This document shows positions 24,979 to 34,266 of a stretch of 64,000 bases of DNA, in pieces. The DNA is taken from NCBI GenBank assembly GCA_023386345.1, contig JAEWJT010000016.1:1-64000 (forward strand). The letters are read 5' to 3'. Position 1 is the stretch's first letter; each line of letters begins with the position of its first letter. The stretch comes from Bacillota bacterium. GTDB taxonomy: Bacteria; Bacillota; Clostridia; Tissierellales; Sedimentibacteraceae. The position numbers were made by a program, and so were the translations under genes. The notes under the pieces are model-generated. The model searched no databases. It was not told the origin of the DNA and saw nothing but the letters and a program-made list of their open reading frames with translations.

Positions 24979-25448
24979 TGTCAAGTCTTAGCGATATAAT
25001 AGAAGATTTCATAAAAGAGCTAATTGATTCTGCAAACAACGCTAGTATTGAAATTCAGAGGAACATGCTGGCGCAACAATTTGATTGCTCTCCGTCGCAG
25101 ATAAACTATGTATTAAGCACTAGATTTAACAACGATAGAGGTTATATTATTGAAAGCAGACGAGGCGGCGGAGGTTATGTCAAGATATATAAGGTAGATA
25201 CATCTAGTGATGAGCACCTTGAAGCTACACTTAATAAAAGTATAGGAAATAGCATAACATATAATAGAGCCTGCGATATAATAGATGTATTTGTAGATAA
25301 AGAAATAATTTCTGACAGAGAGCAGGCTATTATAAAAGCAGCTATAAATGATAGAGCATTTGGAAAAATATACTATGACGATAGAAATAAATTAAGAGCA
25401 GATGTATTAAAGGAAATATTACTTGTTTTGTTAAATGAAAACAATTAA
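24978..25448 (+). CDS. ctsR: Transcriptional repressor CtsR
   Basis: A 156-residue heat-shock repressor. The winged helix-turn-helix with the glycine-rich wing RGGGGYVKI (residues 63-71) is the CtsR hallmark; the C-terminal half mediates dimerisation and McsB-dependent control. It binds the heptamer repeat found at 22311-22327 upstream of clpB, so the operon is autoregulated. Its ATG overlaps the clpB stop (TAATG), so translation is coupled. Confidence 0.95.
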   Translation: MSSLSDIIEDFIKELIDSANNASIEIQRNMLAQQFDCSPSQINYVLSTRFNNDRGYIIESRRGGGGYVKIYKVDTSSDEHLEATLNKSIGNSITYNRACDIIDVFVDKEIISDREQAIIKAAINDRAFGKIYYDDRNKLRADVLKEILLVLLNENN

Positions 25449-25494
25449 AATAACATATACAAAACATAAATAGAATTAAAAGTGGAGGGAATTT

Positions 25495-26049
25495 ATGCAG
25501 TGCAATGAATGTGAAAAGAATAAAGCTACAATTCATGTTACAAAAATTACAAATGGTGTAAAAGAAGAGACCTATTTATGCGAAGAATGTGCGAAAAAGC
25601 AACAGGTCTTGTTGAATATGAATATTTTTAAAGATAATAAGTCTCCAAAGGAAAACTTATTTTCCTTGAAGAATTTTCTGGCTGGGATGCTTGACGAAAA
25701 AATTACTGAGGAGCATTTAAAAACACAGGACGTATGTGATGTTTGCGGCACGACATTTTATGAATTTAGGAAAACGGGAAAACTCGGGTGCAGCAATTGC
25801 TTATCAGTATTTAGAAATAGTCTTATCCCAGCTATAAAGAACATACAAGGCTTTGAGGCTCATGCTGGGAAAATACCTAAGAGAGCTGAGGGAAAACACA
25901 AACTAGAGATAGATATAGAGCTTCTTAAGAAAGAGCTAAAAAGTAAAATAGAGCAAGAAGAATTCGAGGATGCAGCAAATATCAGAGATCAAATAAAAGA
26001 AATGGAAAGAATAATGAAAGAAAGCTTGGAGGTGCAGAGTGAACAATAA
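25495..26049 (+). CDS. mcsA: McsA, zinc-finger activator of McsB
   Basis: A 184-residue protein with two zinc-binding blocks (CNEC and CEEC in residues 2-31; CDVC and CSNC in residues 80-105) and a C-terminal UVR-type helical hairpin (EEFEDAANIRDQIKEME). McsA activates the arginine kinase McsB and helps control CtsR and ClpC. Start behind GTGGAGGG. It overlaps mcsB by 11 bases, consistent with the complex the two proteins make. Confidence 0.93.
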   Translation: MQCNECEKNKATIHVTKITNGVKEETYLCEECAKKQQVLLNMNIFKDNKSPKENLFSLKNFLAGMLDEKITEEHLKTQDVCDVCGTTFYEFRKTGKLGCSNCLSVFRNSLIPAIKNIQGFEAHAGKIPKRAEGKHKLEIDIELLKKELKSKIEQEEFEDAANIRDQIKEMERIMKESLEVQSEQ

Positions 26050-27028
26050 TATTGTTGTGAGCAGTAGAATAAGACTTGCAAGAAATTTTATGGGAAGTAA
26101 ATTTTCTGCTAAAATTGACCAAGATGAAGCCTATAAGATAGTAGATGATGTAAAGGCTGTTATAGAAGAAAACGAAACAACCTCCAAGCTTGGATTTGAA
26201 CTTACTTATTTGAAGGATATATCAGAAATTGAACAAAATATATTAGTTGAGCAGCATATTATAAGTCCTCAGCTTATAAAAAATAAAAATCAAGCCGCAT
26301 TCATGATAAATAAAGATAAAAATATAATAATAATGATTAATGAAGAAGATCATTTGCGTATACAGGTATTGAACTCAGGACTTGGCTTAGAAGATGGCTT
26401 AAAAACAGCCAATATGATAGATGATGTACTTGAGGAAAGTTTAGATTACGCTTATGATAAGACTTTAGGATATATCACCTCCTGTCCTACAAACATAGGA
26501 ACGGGTTTGAGAGCTTCAACCATGCTTCATTTACCGGCATTATCCATAACTAATCAGCTTGAAAAAATACTACTTTCTATATCAGAAATCGGAGTTGCTG
26601 TAAGAGGAGTTTATGGTGAAGGAACTAAGTCGATGGGAAATTTATATCAAATTTCTAATCAAGGAACACTAGGGGCTTCAGAAGAAACACTTGTTGAAAG
26701 AATAAAGCAAATAAGCCTACAGCTAGTAAAAAAGGAAAACACAGTAAGGAGAGTTTTACTTAAGTATAGTAAAATTTTTCTTGAAAATGAAGTTTACAGG
26801 GCTTATGGTATATTGAAAAATGCGCGAATGATAGACACCTATGAGGCAATGAAACTCTTATCGGTTGTAAAACTCGGGGTAGAAACAGAAATGCTTGAAA
26901 ATATAAATGATGTAGATGAATTGATGACAAAGATTCAAGATAATAATATTTCAATGCTTTTAGAGGAGGAGCCTGAACAAAAATCAAAGGAAATTAAAAG
27001 AGCTGAGATATTGAGAGAAGAACTGTAA
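26039..27028 (+). CDS. mcsB: Protein arginine kinase McsB
   Basis: A 329-residue guanido-kinase-fold protein that phosphorylates arginine residues and marks proteins for ClpC-ClpP. SSRIRLARN at residues 8-16 and the CPTNIGTG region with the reactive cysteine (near 150) are conserved, as is GVRG near 184-188. It starts with GTG behind TTGGAGG, inside the mcsA end. The N-terminus begins almost at the SSRIRLARN block, about 15-20 residues shorter than the Bacillus protein; no better start exists upstream in frame. Confidence 0.93.
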   Translation: MNNNIVVSSRIRLARNFMGSKFSAKIDQDEAYKIVDDVKAVIEENETTSKLGFELTYLKDISEIEQNILVEQHIISPQLIKNKNQAAFMINKDKNIIIMINEEDHLRIQVLNSGLGLEDGLKTANMIDDVLEESLDYAYDKTLGYITSCPTNIGTGLRASTMLHLPALSITNQLEKILLSISEIGVAVRGVYGEGTKSMGNLYQISNQGTLGASEETLVERIKQISLQLVKKENTVRRVLLKYSKIFLENEVYRAYGILKNARMIDTYEAMKLLSVVKLGVETEMLENINDVDELMTKIQDNNISMLLEEEPEQKSKEIKRAEILREEL

Positions 27029-27121
27029 AATCAATTATTCAAATTGCAAAGAAAATACTGCGCTCTTCTCAATTGGGAATTAATAAGAAAACATAAAACA
27101 TAGAAAGGAAAATAGATAAAT

Positions 27122-29578
27122 ATGTCAAGCGGATTTAGTAATTCAGCGAGCAATGCTTTAAAGTATGCTCAAGAAGAAGCAATTAGGCTCAAAAGTCCAA
27201 TCCTTGGGACAGAGCATATATTATTAGGATTGATAATGGAAAACGAAGGACCAGCAGGAAAAATACTGAGGAAATTAGTAAATTTAGATGAGGTAAGAGC
27301 TGTTATAGAAAAAATAACTCCAGAATCTGACACAGTGCCAAGTTATATAACTATTAGTCCAAGAACAAAAAATATAGTTGAAAAGGCTCATAGATATGCA
27401 AGAAAATTTAATCATAATTACACAGGTACTGAGTGCATTTTACTTGGATTGATTGATGAAGGAGAGGGAATTGGCGTTCAAATTCTTGCGAATATGACTA
27501 ATGTAAAATCAATATATGATGAAATAATAAACATGTTAAATTCACAGCAATCTAGTTCAGGACGAGGAAACAATGATGAGGATGCAAATAATAATTGGAA
27601 CGATACTCCAAATGCTGCTGCAGGAGGTCGAGCGATAGATAAATACGGCATAGACTTAAATAAACAGGCAAAGGCTGATAAAATAGACCCTGTTATAGGC
27701 AGAAGCAATGAAATTGAAAGAGTTATCCAAATTCTTTCAAGAAGAACTAAAAATAATCCTTGCCTAATAGGAGAGCCAGGAGTAGGAAAAACAGCTATAG
27801 CAGAGGGATTAGCACAGGAAATAGTTAAAGGAAATGTGCCAGAAATATTGAAAAATAAGAGAATTATTACTCTTGATATCGCTGGAATGGTAGCCGGTGC
27901 AAAGTACAGAGGTGAATTTGAGGAAAGACTTAAAACTACTATGAAAGAAATTAAAGCAGATGGAAATATAATTTTATTCATAGATGAGCTTCACACCATC
28001 ATAGGAGCAGGAGCGTCAGAGGGTTCGATTGATGCCTCTAATATTCTTAAGCCATCACTAGCAAGAGGAGAAATACAGGTTATAGGAGCAACAACAATTG
28101 ATGAATACAAAAAGCATATTGAAAAGAATGCTGCCTTAGAGAGAAGATTTCAGCCTATAACAGTGGAAGAACCATCAGTAGATGATACTATACTAATATT
28201 AAAAGGCTTGAGGGACAAATATGAAGCTCATCATAAGGTAATAATAACTGATGAAGCTATAGAAGCTGCGGCAATGCTTTCTCACAGATATATTTCGGAT
28301 AGATTTTTACCAGACAAGGCAATTGACTTAGTAGACGAAGCAGCATCGAGAGAAAGACTGAAAAGCGTGACAGCTCCAACAAATTTAAAGGATATTGAGG
28401 ATGAAATAAAAGAAGCTCAAAAGGAAAAGGAAGCGGCAATAAACAATCAAAATTTTGAAAAGGCAGCTGAATATAGAGATAAAGAGAAAAAATTAGTAGA
28501 AAAGCTGAATAACGAAAAAGAAGCTTGGAAAACCAATCAAAATTTGAATGAAAGAAAAATTGGATATGAAGAAATTGCGGATATAATCGCAAAATGGACT
28601 GGAATTCCTGTTAAAAAGCTGCAAGAAGATGAGTCAAAACGACTTCTTGACATGGAAAATATTATACACAATAGAGTTGTAGGGCAGCAGCAGGCAGTTG
28701 AAGCAGTATCAAAGGCTATAAGAAGGGCAAGAGTTGGACTAAAAGATCCTAAAAAACCAATAGGAACATTTATATTCTTAGGACCAACAGGAGTAGGAAA
28801 AACAGAGCTTTCTAAAGCTTTAGCAGAGGTTATGTTCGGAGATGAAAATGCTATAATCAGAGTTGATATGTCTGAGTACATGGAAAAGCACTCTGTATCA
28901 AAAATAGTTGGCTCACCTCCAGGATATGTAGGCTTTGATGAGGGAGGACAGCTGACAGAAAAAGTAAGAAGAAAACCTTACAGCGTTGTACTTTTTGATG
29001 AAATAGAAAAGGCTCATCCTGATGTATTTAATATATTGCTGCAAATGCTTGATGATGGAAGATTAACAGACTCTAAGGGCAGAACAGTTGACTTTAAAAA
29101 CACAGTTATTATAATGACCTCAAACGTTGGAGCGAGTACAATATCAAAGCAAAGAACTCTTGGTTTCACTGCAAAGGCAAGTAATGAGGAAAAAAATGAA
29201 TATGAAAAAATGAAGGAAAATGTGCTTTCACAGTTAAAAGAAGCGTTTAGGCCTGAATTTTTAAATAGAATAGATGAAATTATAGTATTCCATGCCTTGA
29301 ACAAGGAAAATGTTGAGGAAATAGTTTCATTGATGATTGATAATTTGTCAAAAAGACTAGGAGAGCTTGGTATATCAATAGAGGTTGATGAAAATGCTCA
29401 GAAATTACTTGCATCGGAGAATTTTGATATAAATTACGGAGCAAGACCTTTACAAAGAGCTATCAGAAGAAAAATAGAGGATACACTTTCAGAGGAAATC
29501 CTAAAAGGAACAATAAACAAATCAGATACAATTTTAGTTACAGTGGAAAACGACGAACTTAAATTTACAACAAAGTAA
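27122..29578 (+). CDS. clpC: ATP-dependent Clp protease ATP-binding subunit ClpC
   Basis: An 818-residue Hsp100 unfoldase. Two Clp N repeats (1-145), AAA-1 with GEPGVGKT at 217-224, a short middle UVR-like domain (NFEKAAEYRDKEKKLVEKL, about 435-455) and AAA-2 with GPTGVGKT at 554-561. The short middle domain, where McsA/MecA-type adaptors bind, distinguishes it from ClpB upstream. It delivers substrates, including arginine-phosphorylated ones, to ClpP. It closes the CtsR operon; a terminator follows eight bases after the stop. Confidence 0.95.
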   Translation: MSSGFSNSASNALKYAQEEAIRLKSPILGTEHILLGLIMENEGPAGKILRKLVNLDEVRAVIEKITPESDTVPSYITISPRTKNIVEKAHRYARKFNHNYTGTECILLGLIDEGEGIGVQILANMTNVKSIYDEIINMLNSQQSSSGRGNNDEDANNNWNDTPNAAAGGRAIDKYGIDLNKQAKADKIDPVIGRSNEIERVIQILSRRTKNNPCLIGEPGVGKTAIAEGLAQEIVKGNVPEILKNKRIITLDIAGMVAGAKYRGEFEERLKTTMKEIKADGNIILFIDELHTIIGAGASEGSIDASNILKPSLARGEIQVIGATTIDEYKKHIEKNAALERRFQPITVEEPSVDDTILILKGLRDKYEAHHKVIITDEAIEAAAMLSHRYISDRFLPDKAIDLVDEAASRERLKSVTAPTNLKDIEDEIKEAQKEKEAAINNQNFEKAAEYRDKEKKLVEKLNNEKEAWKTNQNLNERKIGYEEIADIIAKWTGIPVKKLQEDESKRLLDMENIIHNRVVGQQQAVEAVSKAIRRARVGLKDPKKPIGTFIFLGPTGVGKTELSKALAEVMFGDENAIIRVDMSEYMEKHSVSKIVGSPPGYVGFDEGGQLTEKVRRKPYSVVLFDEIEKAHPDVFNILLQMLDDGRLTDSKGRTVDFKNTVIIMTSNVGASTISKQRTLGFTAKASNEEKNEYEKMKENVLSQLKEAFRPEFLNRIDEIIVFHALNKENVEEIVSLMIDNLSKRLGELGISIEVDENAQKLLASENFDINYGARPLQRAIRRKIEDTLSEEILKGTINKSDTILVTVENDELKFTTK

Positions 29579-29585
29579 AAATATA

Positions 29586-29606
29586 AGGAGGAGCTTAGCT
29601 CCTCCT
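29586..29606. terminator. Terminator after clpC
   Basis: Nine-base-pair stem AGGAGGAGC/GCTCCTCCT with a 3-base loop and short T-runs on both sides, between convergent genes. Confidence 0.85.
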
Positions 29607-29616
29607 GTTTTAAATT

Positions 29617-30666
29617 CTATTTAATTATACCTAAAATTTTCTCATATAAATTTGCCAGCAAATCAAAATCAATAGTGCTTATATATTCTGTTTCTAAATT
29701 ATCATATAATTTGAAAATTTCTTTAAACACAGATACACCTTTTACTATGTCCTCGTTGTATTTTACCTTTATCTCATTAAGAAGCTCCTCGTTTCTTTCA
29801 TCAAACCCATCCTCTAAAAGCTCTGAATACATATCTATAACAATGTCATTATCCATAGTAGGGAAAAATTCGTGAGGTGCAGTGCTGTCAAATATACAGG
29901 TATCAAGCTCTGGGAATACAAGCATATCAAGGCTGTTTATATCCGAAGCACAGTAATATACATCAACATCTATACCTCTTTCTGATGCTATATGAGCTAA
30001 TTTTTTTAATAGAGTAGACTTTGAAGTTCCTGGTCTTCCCTTTATGAAATATCTTATTTTCTTGTTTTTTATTATTTCTTCAACATAGTTTATAGCTCCA
30101 TGAGCTGATATTGCACCAAAAAATCTTTCATGTACTACAGATTCCTTGTCAAATCTCTTATCTTCTAAAATTTCATTTATCTTGATTTCAATTATTTCAT
30201 CTGCTTTAGAAAAATCAATGTTTTGAATATAAACGTGCTCCCAGTCGTCGTGTGTTTTCTTTGCCTCCTTAAAATATTTTACTGCCTCGTCAAATTTGCT
30301 TTTTATGTCATTATTTATTTCATTTATTTTGTCTGATTTATTCGCATAACAGCAATTCAAGCTTATTTGTTCTTTTTCTGAATAGTCAGTATTATTATCT
30401 TCCATAAGACACTTGCTAAATATACCAATGCTTAAATTTCTATCTATTACTCCTACAATAACATTGTTGTCTATTGGATCGTGTATAATTTCTAAATTTG
30501 GACTCTTACTTAAAATTTCATTTGAAATTTTCTTAAATATCATTGTTGTAATCAACCTTGAACAGCACTCTATAACAATTATACTCTTAAGCCCTTTGAT
30601 ATTGCTATCAAGTAAATTGCATTTTCCTTCAGAGTTATAAGAAACCACATAATAGTTCGATATCAT
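29617..30666 (-). CDS. P-loop ATPase-like protein of unknown function
   Basis: A 349-residue protein resembling a family of hypothetical bacterial ATPases with two halves. The P-loop GRPGTSKST lies at about residues 213-221. The last glycine of the GxxxxGK(S/T) motif is serine here (codon TCA), which is unusual and could weaken nucleotide binding. The phrases VDVYYCASDINSLDML and TCIFDSTAPHE are typical of the family. The protein has no membrane segment or signal. It lies between the clpC operon and the motility cluster, facing clpC. Its function is not known. Confidence 0.6.
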   Translation of the reverse strand: MISNYYVVSYNSEGKCNLLDSNIKGLKSIIVIECCSRLITTMIFKKISNEILSKSPNLEIIHDPIDNNVIVGVIDRNLSIGIFSKCLMEDNNTDYSEKEQISLNCCYANKSDKINEINNDIKSKFDEAVKYFKEAKKTHDDWEHVYIQNIDFSKADEIIEIKINEILEDKRFDKESVVHERFFGAISAHGAINYVEEIIKNKKIRYFIKGRPGTSKSTLLKKLAHIASERGIDVDVYYCASDINSLDMLVFPELDTCIFDSTAPHEFFPTMDNDIVIDMYSELLEDGFDERNEELLNEIKVKYNEDIVKGVSVFKEIFKLYDNLETEYISTIDFDLLANLYEKILGIIK

Positions 30667-31193
30667 TATTATTCTCCTTCTTGACTTAGATTTTAAATAT
30701 AAATTTTACTAAATTAACAGCTTTATTAATAACTATTAATTTAGAATAGGTTCATATCTAATATTTGATTATTTATATTATATGCTGATATTTCAGAAAT
30801 AATATTATATGCTTTGTAATTGTTACGAAAATGTAAGAATTTTTGCATTGAAAACGGGAACATGTTGAAATTTAAATAAAATTCGGGCTATTTATCTATA
30901 AAAATACGGACATAAGAAAACGTTGACCAAAAAAATTTGAATTTCAAACGAAACTGACGCATGCCTTATAAGAGCTTGATTTTATCCTAAAAAATAGATT
31001 GGAAAAAAATGGCAATAAAAAAATATTATGAAAAAATTTGTTAGATTATAAGCTAAAAATCAAGCTTGTAAATTATACAAAACACTTGCTAATATAGCTT
31101 AAATAATGTATAATCGTATATTATTAAGTAGAAATTTGTCGATATGTAAAATAGTATGTCGAATAATGTCGAATATGAATCGGAGGAAAGATA
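30667..31193 (+). promoter_or_regulatory. Upstream region of the flgB motility cluster
   Basis: It contains a near-consensus SigA promoter (TTGCTA at 31086-31091, 17 bases, TATAAT at 31109-31114). Its 5' untranslated region has three TGTCGA copies (31137, 31157, 31167) spaced 20 and 10 bases apart. Further upstream an 11-bp inverted repeat AGCTTGATTTT/AAAATCAAGCT (30973-30983, 31056-31066) and the palindrome TTTGAATTTCAAA lie before the -35 box. No sigma-28 promoter or known c-di-GMP riboswitch motif was found. The minus-strand end also holds the promoter area of the ATPase gene. Confidence 0.7.
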
Positions 31194-31592
31194 ATGTCTT
31201 ATTTTGATAATTTAACCACAGCCTTGCTTGCTAAAAATTTAGATGGTCTATGGCTTAGACAGCAGGTTATCATGGAAAATGTAGCAAATCGTTCAACCCC
31301 AAATTACAAGAGTAAATATGTAGATTTCGAACATGAGTTAAAAAGTAAAATTTCAGATATTAACGATAAAAACAAGGCAGTAAAAGCTTCTGATCTTAGA
31401 GATGAGTTAGCAGGTACTAAAATAGTTTTAGGTGAAAATACTAATAAAACTATGAGACTTGATGGAAATAATGTTGATGTAGAAAAAGAAAATATAGAAA
31501 TGGTAAGAACACAGTTTAATTATAGCTATACTGTTGCACAGTTAAACTCATATTTTGCCAAGATGAAAATGGCTTTGTCTAGCACTAAATAA
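31194..31592 (+). CDS. flgB: Flagellar basal-body rod protein FlgB
   Basis: A 132-residue proximal rod component. The N-terminal motif VIMENVANRSTPNYK and the C-terminal helix (NVDVEKENIEMVRTQFNYS) are the conserved termini that form the rod coiled coil. Exported by the flagellar type III system. First gene of the cluster, behind TCGGAGG. Confidence 0.95.
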   Translation: MSYFDNLTTALLAKNLDGLWLRQQVIMENVANRSTPNYKSKYVDFEHELKSKISDINDKNKAVKASDLRDELAGTKIVLGENTNKTMRLDGNNVDVEKENIEMVRTQFNYSYTVAQLNSYFAKMKMALSSTK

Positions 31593-31618
31593 TATAAATT
31601 AAAAGGAGGAAGTACATA

Positions 31619-32074
31619 ATGAGTTTCTTACAGTCATTAAACATAAGTGCCTCTGGTTTAACAGCACAGAGACAGAGAATGGATATAATCTCAGAAAATT
31701 TAGCAAATAAAGATGCGACAAGAACCCAAGACGGTGGACCTTATAGAAGAAAGATGGTTGTATTCACTTCAACTAACACATCTAATTCATTATTTAATAA
31801 AATGTTGTATAACAATATAAATGATATTAATAATTCAAATCAAGTACGAGGTGTTGAGGTATCTCAAATCATAGAGGATCAAGAGCCCTTTAAATTGTCA
31901 TATGACCCTACACATCCAGATGCTAATGAAGATGGTTACGTAGAACTGCCAAATGTTGATTCCTTAAAGGAAACAGTTGATATGATGGAAGCAGTAAGAT
32001 CATATCAGGCAAATATAACAACGCTAAATGCAATAAAACAAATGGCATCAAAAGCTTTAGAAATATTGAAATAA
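31619..32074 (+). CDS. flgC: Flagellar basal-body rod protein FlgC
   Basis: A 151-residue rod protein. It has the N-terminal SGLTAQRQRMDIISENLANKD signature of axial proteins and a C-terminal YVELPNVDSLKETVDMMEAVRSYQAN block specific to FlgC. It assembles with FlgB and FliE in the proximal rod. 26 bases after flgB with an AAGGAGG site. Confidence 0.95.
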   Translation: MSFLQSLNISASGLTAQRQRMDIISENLANKDATRTQDGGPYRRKMVVFTSTNTSNSLFNKMLYNNINDINNSNQVRGVEVSQIIEDQEPFKLSYDPTHPDANEDGYVELPNVDSLKETVDMMEAVRSYQANITTLNAIKQMASKALEILK

Positions 32075-32169
32075 ATCTTTAATTTTACTTTTATAGCTTT
32101 AAATACGGCGTTATACATAAAATTAATAAGTTAAATACTGATAGAATTAATAGAAAGGGACGAATATAA

Positions 32170-32484
32170 ATGTTTATAAATCCGATACAAAAAATTAATG
32201 GTTTAAACGAAATAAATAAAATAGGGAATTCAAGCAATGTAAGTGAAGGAACAATAAGAGGGGAACTTCCGTTTAAAAATATATTCTCACAAGCACTGAG
32301 CGACTATAAAGAAGCAGAAACACAAGTTAATAATGATATTTATGGACTTGTTACTGGACAAAGTGATGATTTGCATAACCTAAGTATAAATATGAAAAAG
32401 GCAGAAATGTCTTTCGAGCTTTTTGTTCAATTGAGAAATAAAGCCTTGGATGTATATAAGGAATTGATGAATACAGGAATTTAA
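32170..32484 (+). CDS. fliE: Flagellar hook-basal body complex protein FliE
   Basis: A 104-residue protein joining the MS ring to the rod, and the first protein exported. The C-terminal part (DLHNLSINMKKAEMSFELFVQLRNKALDVYKELM) is typical. Start behind GAAAGGG. Confidence 0.92.
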   Translation: MFINPIQKINGLNEINKIGNSSNVSEGTIRGELPFKNIFSQALSDYKEAETQVNNDIYGLVTGQSDDLHNLSINMKKAEMSFELFVQLRNKALDVYKELMNTGI

Positions 32485-32586
32485 TAAAAATAAATTTAGC
32501 GAAGATTTTAAATAAACTTTGAAGTAGAATTTATTTTTAAGTTTGAGAACTTATTAGAGCAAGGTTTAAAGAAATGATAAATTACG

Positions 32587-32677
32587 AAAGGGCGTGCACC
32601 AGGCTCATGCACAAAACGCTAGTTTTTCTTTTGAAGAGAGACAGGGCATTTGGTGTAATAGGTGCATGGGCATATTT
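32587..32677 (+). ncRNA. Structured element between ribosome site and fliF start
   Basis: An AAAGGG stands at 32587-32592 but the fliF ATG is at 32678. Between them GTGCACC (32594-32600) can pair with GGTGCAT (32661-32667). Alternatively GCTCATGCAC (32603-32612) can pair over ten bases with GTGCATGGGC (32662-32671), and a local GTGCA/TGCAC hairpin competes with both. The element ends in TGCATGGGCATA, as do those before flhA and sigD. The alternative folds hide or expose the start region. No known riboswitch matches. Confidence 0.45.
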
Positions 32678-34264
32678 ATGGACGAACAACTTAAAAACTT
32701 TGGTAAAAATATAATTGAGTTTTGGAAAAATCTCAGTAAAAAAATTAAAATTATAGTAATAGCATCAAGTATTGTGCTTATTGCAGGAGCGATAGTTTTA
32801 ACCGTAATGATGAATAAAACTGATTATGTTGTTTTATTTTCGAAATTAGAAGACACTGAAGTCACAGAGGTCATGGCTAAGCTGCAAGAAAAAAATGTTG
32901 AATATAAATATGAAAAAAATGGTCAAATTTTAGTACCTGAAAAATCAGAGGCACTTTTAAGAATGCAATTAGCACAAGAGGGGTACCCGCAATCGGGAGC
33001 TAATTATGACATCTTTAAGGATAATGTTAATTTTATGACTACTGACTCTGAGAAGAAAACATATTTCTTGTTTTTAAGGCAGGAAAGACTCCAAGCCTCT
33101 ATCAAAACGATTGACGGCGTACATGATGTTATTGTAACCTTATCAATTCCAGAGAACAATAATTTTGCATGGGATGTAAATAAGGAAGAGCCAACAGCTT
33201 CAGTAAAAATTAATATGATGAATGGTCAAACTCTAAGCAGATCACAGGTTCAAGGCATCAAACGCCTTATACAGACCAGTGTTTCAGGTCTTAAAGATGA
33301 AAATATTGCTATAATTGATACCGAGGGCAATGACTTATTGGCAAAAATAGATGATTCAGACGAATATCAAACAAATGTTTTTAAATTAAAATTAGATATT
33401 CAAAGTCAAATTGAAAAGGATATAGAATCTAGTATTAAAAAGCATCTGCTAAAGATGTATGGAGAAGATAATTACGAGGTTTCTGTAAGATGCAAAGTAA
33501 ATCTAGATAAAAAGATAAGTGAGCTTTTAAAATACATACCAGATAAAGATTCAAATAAGGGCGTTATTAATGAAGAAGATAGAAATGTTGAAATAGTAGG
33601 AAATGGCGAAGCGCAAGGCGGAGTTGTGGGAACAGAAACAAATTCTGAAGTTCCGGTATATCCTGATGTAACTATCAATGGTGATGATATTTATTATAAA
33701 AATAATAACTCAATAAAATATTTAGTGAGCCAGCTTAAAGAACAAGTTCAAAGTGACCCAGGCAGTATAGAAGATGTAAAAGTTGCTGTACTTATAAATA
33801 GAGACAGAATAAGTGAAGAAGATACTGAAAAGATTAAGGTGCTTCTAGGCAATGCAGCTGGAACTCTAGCTGAAAATGTAGCTATTCATAACATGAAATT
33901 TGGCGGCGATGAAGAACCACCTATTACAGACGTAGATGTTACTCCTGTCAACCCACCATTAACTCTAGAACAGAAAATTCTTTACGGTTCAATCGCAGGT
34001 GGAGTGCTTCTGTTATTTATAATAATATTGATTATTGTTCTTAGAGCTAAAAAGAAAAAACGCCTTAAGAGAGAGGCTGAACTTCTTGCCGCAGCTCAGG
34101 CAACAGCTAGAGGCGAAGACACTTGGGCAGATTTAAAAGAAGAAATCGGAGTTAAAGAAACAAAAGAAATGGTACTTAAGAAACAAATAGCAGAATTTGC
34201 TAACAATAACCCAGAAATAGCATCACAGCTTATCAAAACATGGATAAAAGGGGAGGATAATTAG
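32678..34264 (+). CDS. fliF: Flagellar MS-ring protein FliF
   Basis: A 528-residue MS-ring subunit. Membrane segments flank a large periplasmic-side region (first IIVIASSIVLIAGAIVLTVMM, second near SIAGGVLLLFIIILIIVL), with two ring-building modules between them and a C-terminal cytosolic tail (WADLKEEIGVKETKEMV..) that binds FliG. The start MDEQLKNFGKN matches the family; an in-frame ATG at 32666 is possible. The frame is open further upstream to a GTG at 32594, but that stretch is best read as the structured leader. Three bases separate it from fliG. Confidence 0.93.
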   Translation: MDEQLKNFGKNIIEFWKNLSKKIKIIVIASSIVLIAGAIVLTVMMNKTDYVVLFSKLEDTEVTEVMAKLQEKNVEYKYEKNGQILVPEKSEALLRMQLAQEGYPQSGANYDIFKDNVNFMTTDSEKKTYFLFLRQERLQASIKTIDGVHDVIVTLSIPENNNFAWDVNKEEPTASVKINMMNGQTLSRSQVQGIKRLIQTSVSGLKDENIAIIDTEGNDLLAKIDDSDEYQTNVFKLKLDIQSQIEKDIESSIKKHLLKMYGEDNYEVSVRCKVNLDKKISELLKYIPDKDSNKGVINEEDRNVEIVGNGEAQGGVVGTETNSEVPVYPDVTINGDDIYYKNNNSIKYLVSQLKEQVQSDPGSIEDVKVAVLINRDRISEEDTEKIKVLLGNAAGTLAENVAIHNMKFGGDEEPPITDVDVTPVNPPLTLEQKILYGSIAGGVLLLFIIILIIVLRAKKKKRLKREAELLAAAQATARGEDTWADLKEEIGVKETKEMVLKKQIAEFANNNPEIASQLIKTWIKGEDN

Positions 34265-34266
34265 AT

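Noticed and set aside
32594..32677. N-terminal extension of FliF from the GTG at 32594
   Set aside because: The AAAGGG lies only one base before the GTG, the added residues are unlike any FliF start, and the DNA is better explained as a foldable leader.
30667..32677. A c-di-GMP riboswitch (class I or II) before flgB or fliF
   Set aside because: Conserved core strings of both classes are not present; the folds seen are different.
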